This document shows positions 46,262-46,596 of a stretch of 46,596 nt of DNA, one piece after another. The position numbers and the translations under genes were made by a program. Below the pieces are notes generated by a model that made no database searches, had not been told where the DNA came from, and saw only the letters and a program-made list of their open reading frames with translations. The DNA comes from Muribaculaceae bacterium (GTDB lineage Bacteria; Bacteroidota; Bacteroidia; Bacteroidales; Muribaculaceae). The DNA is taken from the NCBI GenBank assembly GCA_022509125.1, contig JAFLTU010000015.1, positions 1 to 46,596 on the forward strand. The letters are read 5' to 3'. The first letter of the stretch is position 1. Every line of letters begins with the position of its first letter.

Positions 46262-46596
46262 ATGAAGGAGTCAATTAAATTGTGTGTTTTTATCTTGAGT
46301 TTTCTCTTTAGTTTTTCTGTTGAAGCAGAGAATAAACTAAAAATTAAATATGACGATGGAGAAATCATTGAATGGCGTATGTCCGAGAACTTTAAACCAG
46401 ACGTGATAATAACAGATGACGGACCACATCTAAGACTGACCGGGCAACATTCTCTGATATTCTTGCCTGCAGTTTATACAGAATGGACGTTTCGTGATAA
46501 TAATGATCTTGTAATAGTTCAAGGAAACTGGTATGACTGGGGTTATGGTGATGATTATTATACTTTAGAGGAAATTGGGAATAATGTAATTTTAGG
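46262..46596 (+). CDS. Secreted protein, N-terminal part
   Basis: Open from ATG 46262 to the end of the window (111 codons seen, no stop). The first about 23 residues form a signal peptide (MKESIKLCVFILSFLFSFSVEA). The mature part is rich in Asp, Trp and Tyr (NWYDWGYGDDYYTLEE) and looks beta-rich. No family recognised; the C-terminus is missing. Confidence 0.65.
   Translation, partial: MKESIKLCVFILSFLFSFSVEAENKLKIKYDDGEIIEWRMSENFKPDVIITDDGPHLRLTGQHSLIFLPAVYTEWTFRDNNDLVIVQGNWYDWGYGDDYYTLEEIGNNVIL

Noticed and set aside
1..46596. CRISPR array, transposase or integrase
   Set aside because: No regularly spaced repeats and no protein with transposase or integrase motifs was seen in any frame.

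Overview
The window reads as chromosome of an anaerobic gut-type member of the Bacteroidales, possibly Muribaculaceae; the family is an inference. The order is supported by gene content (Bacteroides-type tryptophanase, MenA, TTG/ATG-started genes with weak Shine-Dalgarno sequences) and by promoters. Several gaps carry TTTG or TTG, exactly 20 bases, then TAnnTTTG, the Bacteroidetes primary sigma consensus.

Bases 1 to about 31,360 are dense housekeeping sequence. In order: the translation operon thrS-infC-rpmI (minus strand); tryptophanase tnaA; lipA-lipB for lipoate synthesis and transfer; the lipid transporter pair mlaF/mlaE, divergent from udk and lptB; a CPBP protease; holA; alaS; a secreted SH3-like protein; a flavodoxin-ferredoxin protein; an M23 peptidase; a MerR-like regulator; a CYTH protein; ettA; def; a complete glycine cleavage operon gcvT-gcvH-gcvPA-gcvPB-lpdA; a small membrane protein; and, on the minus strand, ribE-cmk-ispH-tadA-menA-dnaB with overlapping genes. 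LipA and LipB make the lipoyl group that GcvH needs, and LpdA reoxidises it, so two separate blocks serve one pathway.

Bases about 31,600 to 34,600 hold an orphan GH32 enzyme whose active-site region looks shortened, an acidic protein of unknown function and another unknown protein.

Bases about 34,900 to 45,900 are an accessory block, visibly richer in A+T. It contains a MoxR-family AAA+ ATPase and a vWA protein (DUF2201 type), the ATPase lying between two paralogous proteins of unknown family. Downstream are a metallopeptidase with M20/M28/M42-like motifs, a large protein with an HEFIH zincin motif, a WG-repeat/HIRAN fusion and a DUF4332 (HhH-like)/WG fusion. A separate HIRAN protein lies on the other strand. 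The five genes from 45,816 to 39,784 are packed within 0 to 16 bases or overlap, and start from a near-consensus promoter next to a 25-base perfect interrupted palindrome. This is the best candidate for an undescribed system. The pairing of AAA+ MoxR with vWA is known; this combination with paired unknown proteins, two proteases and HIRAN/WG/HhH proteins is not one I recognise. The last 335 bases begin a secreted protein cut by the window edge.
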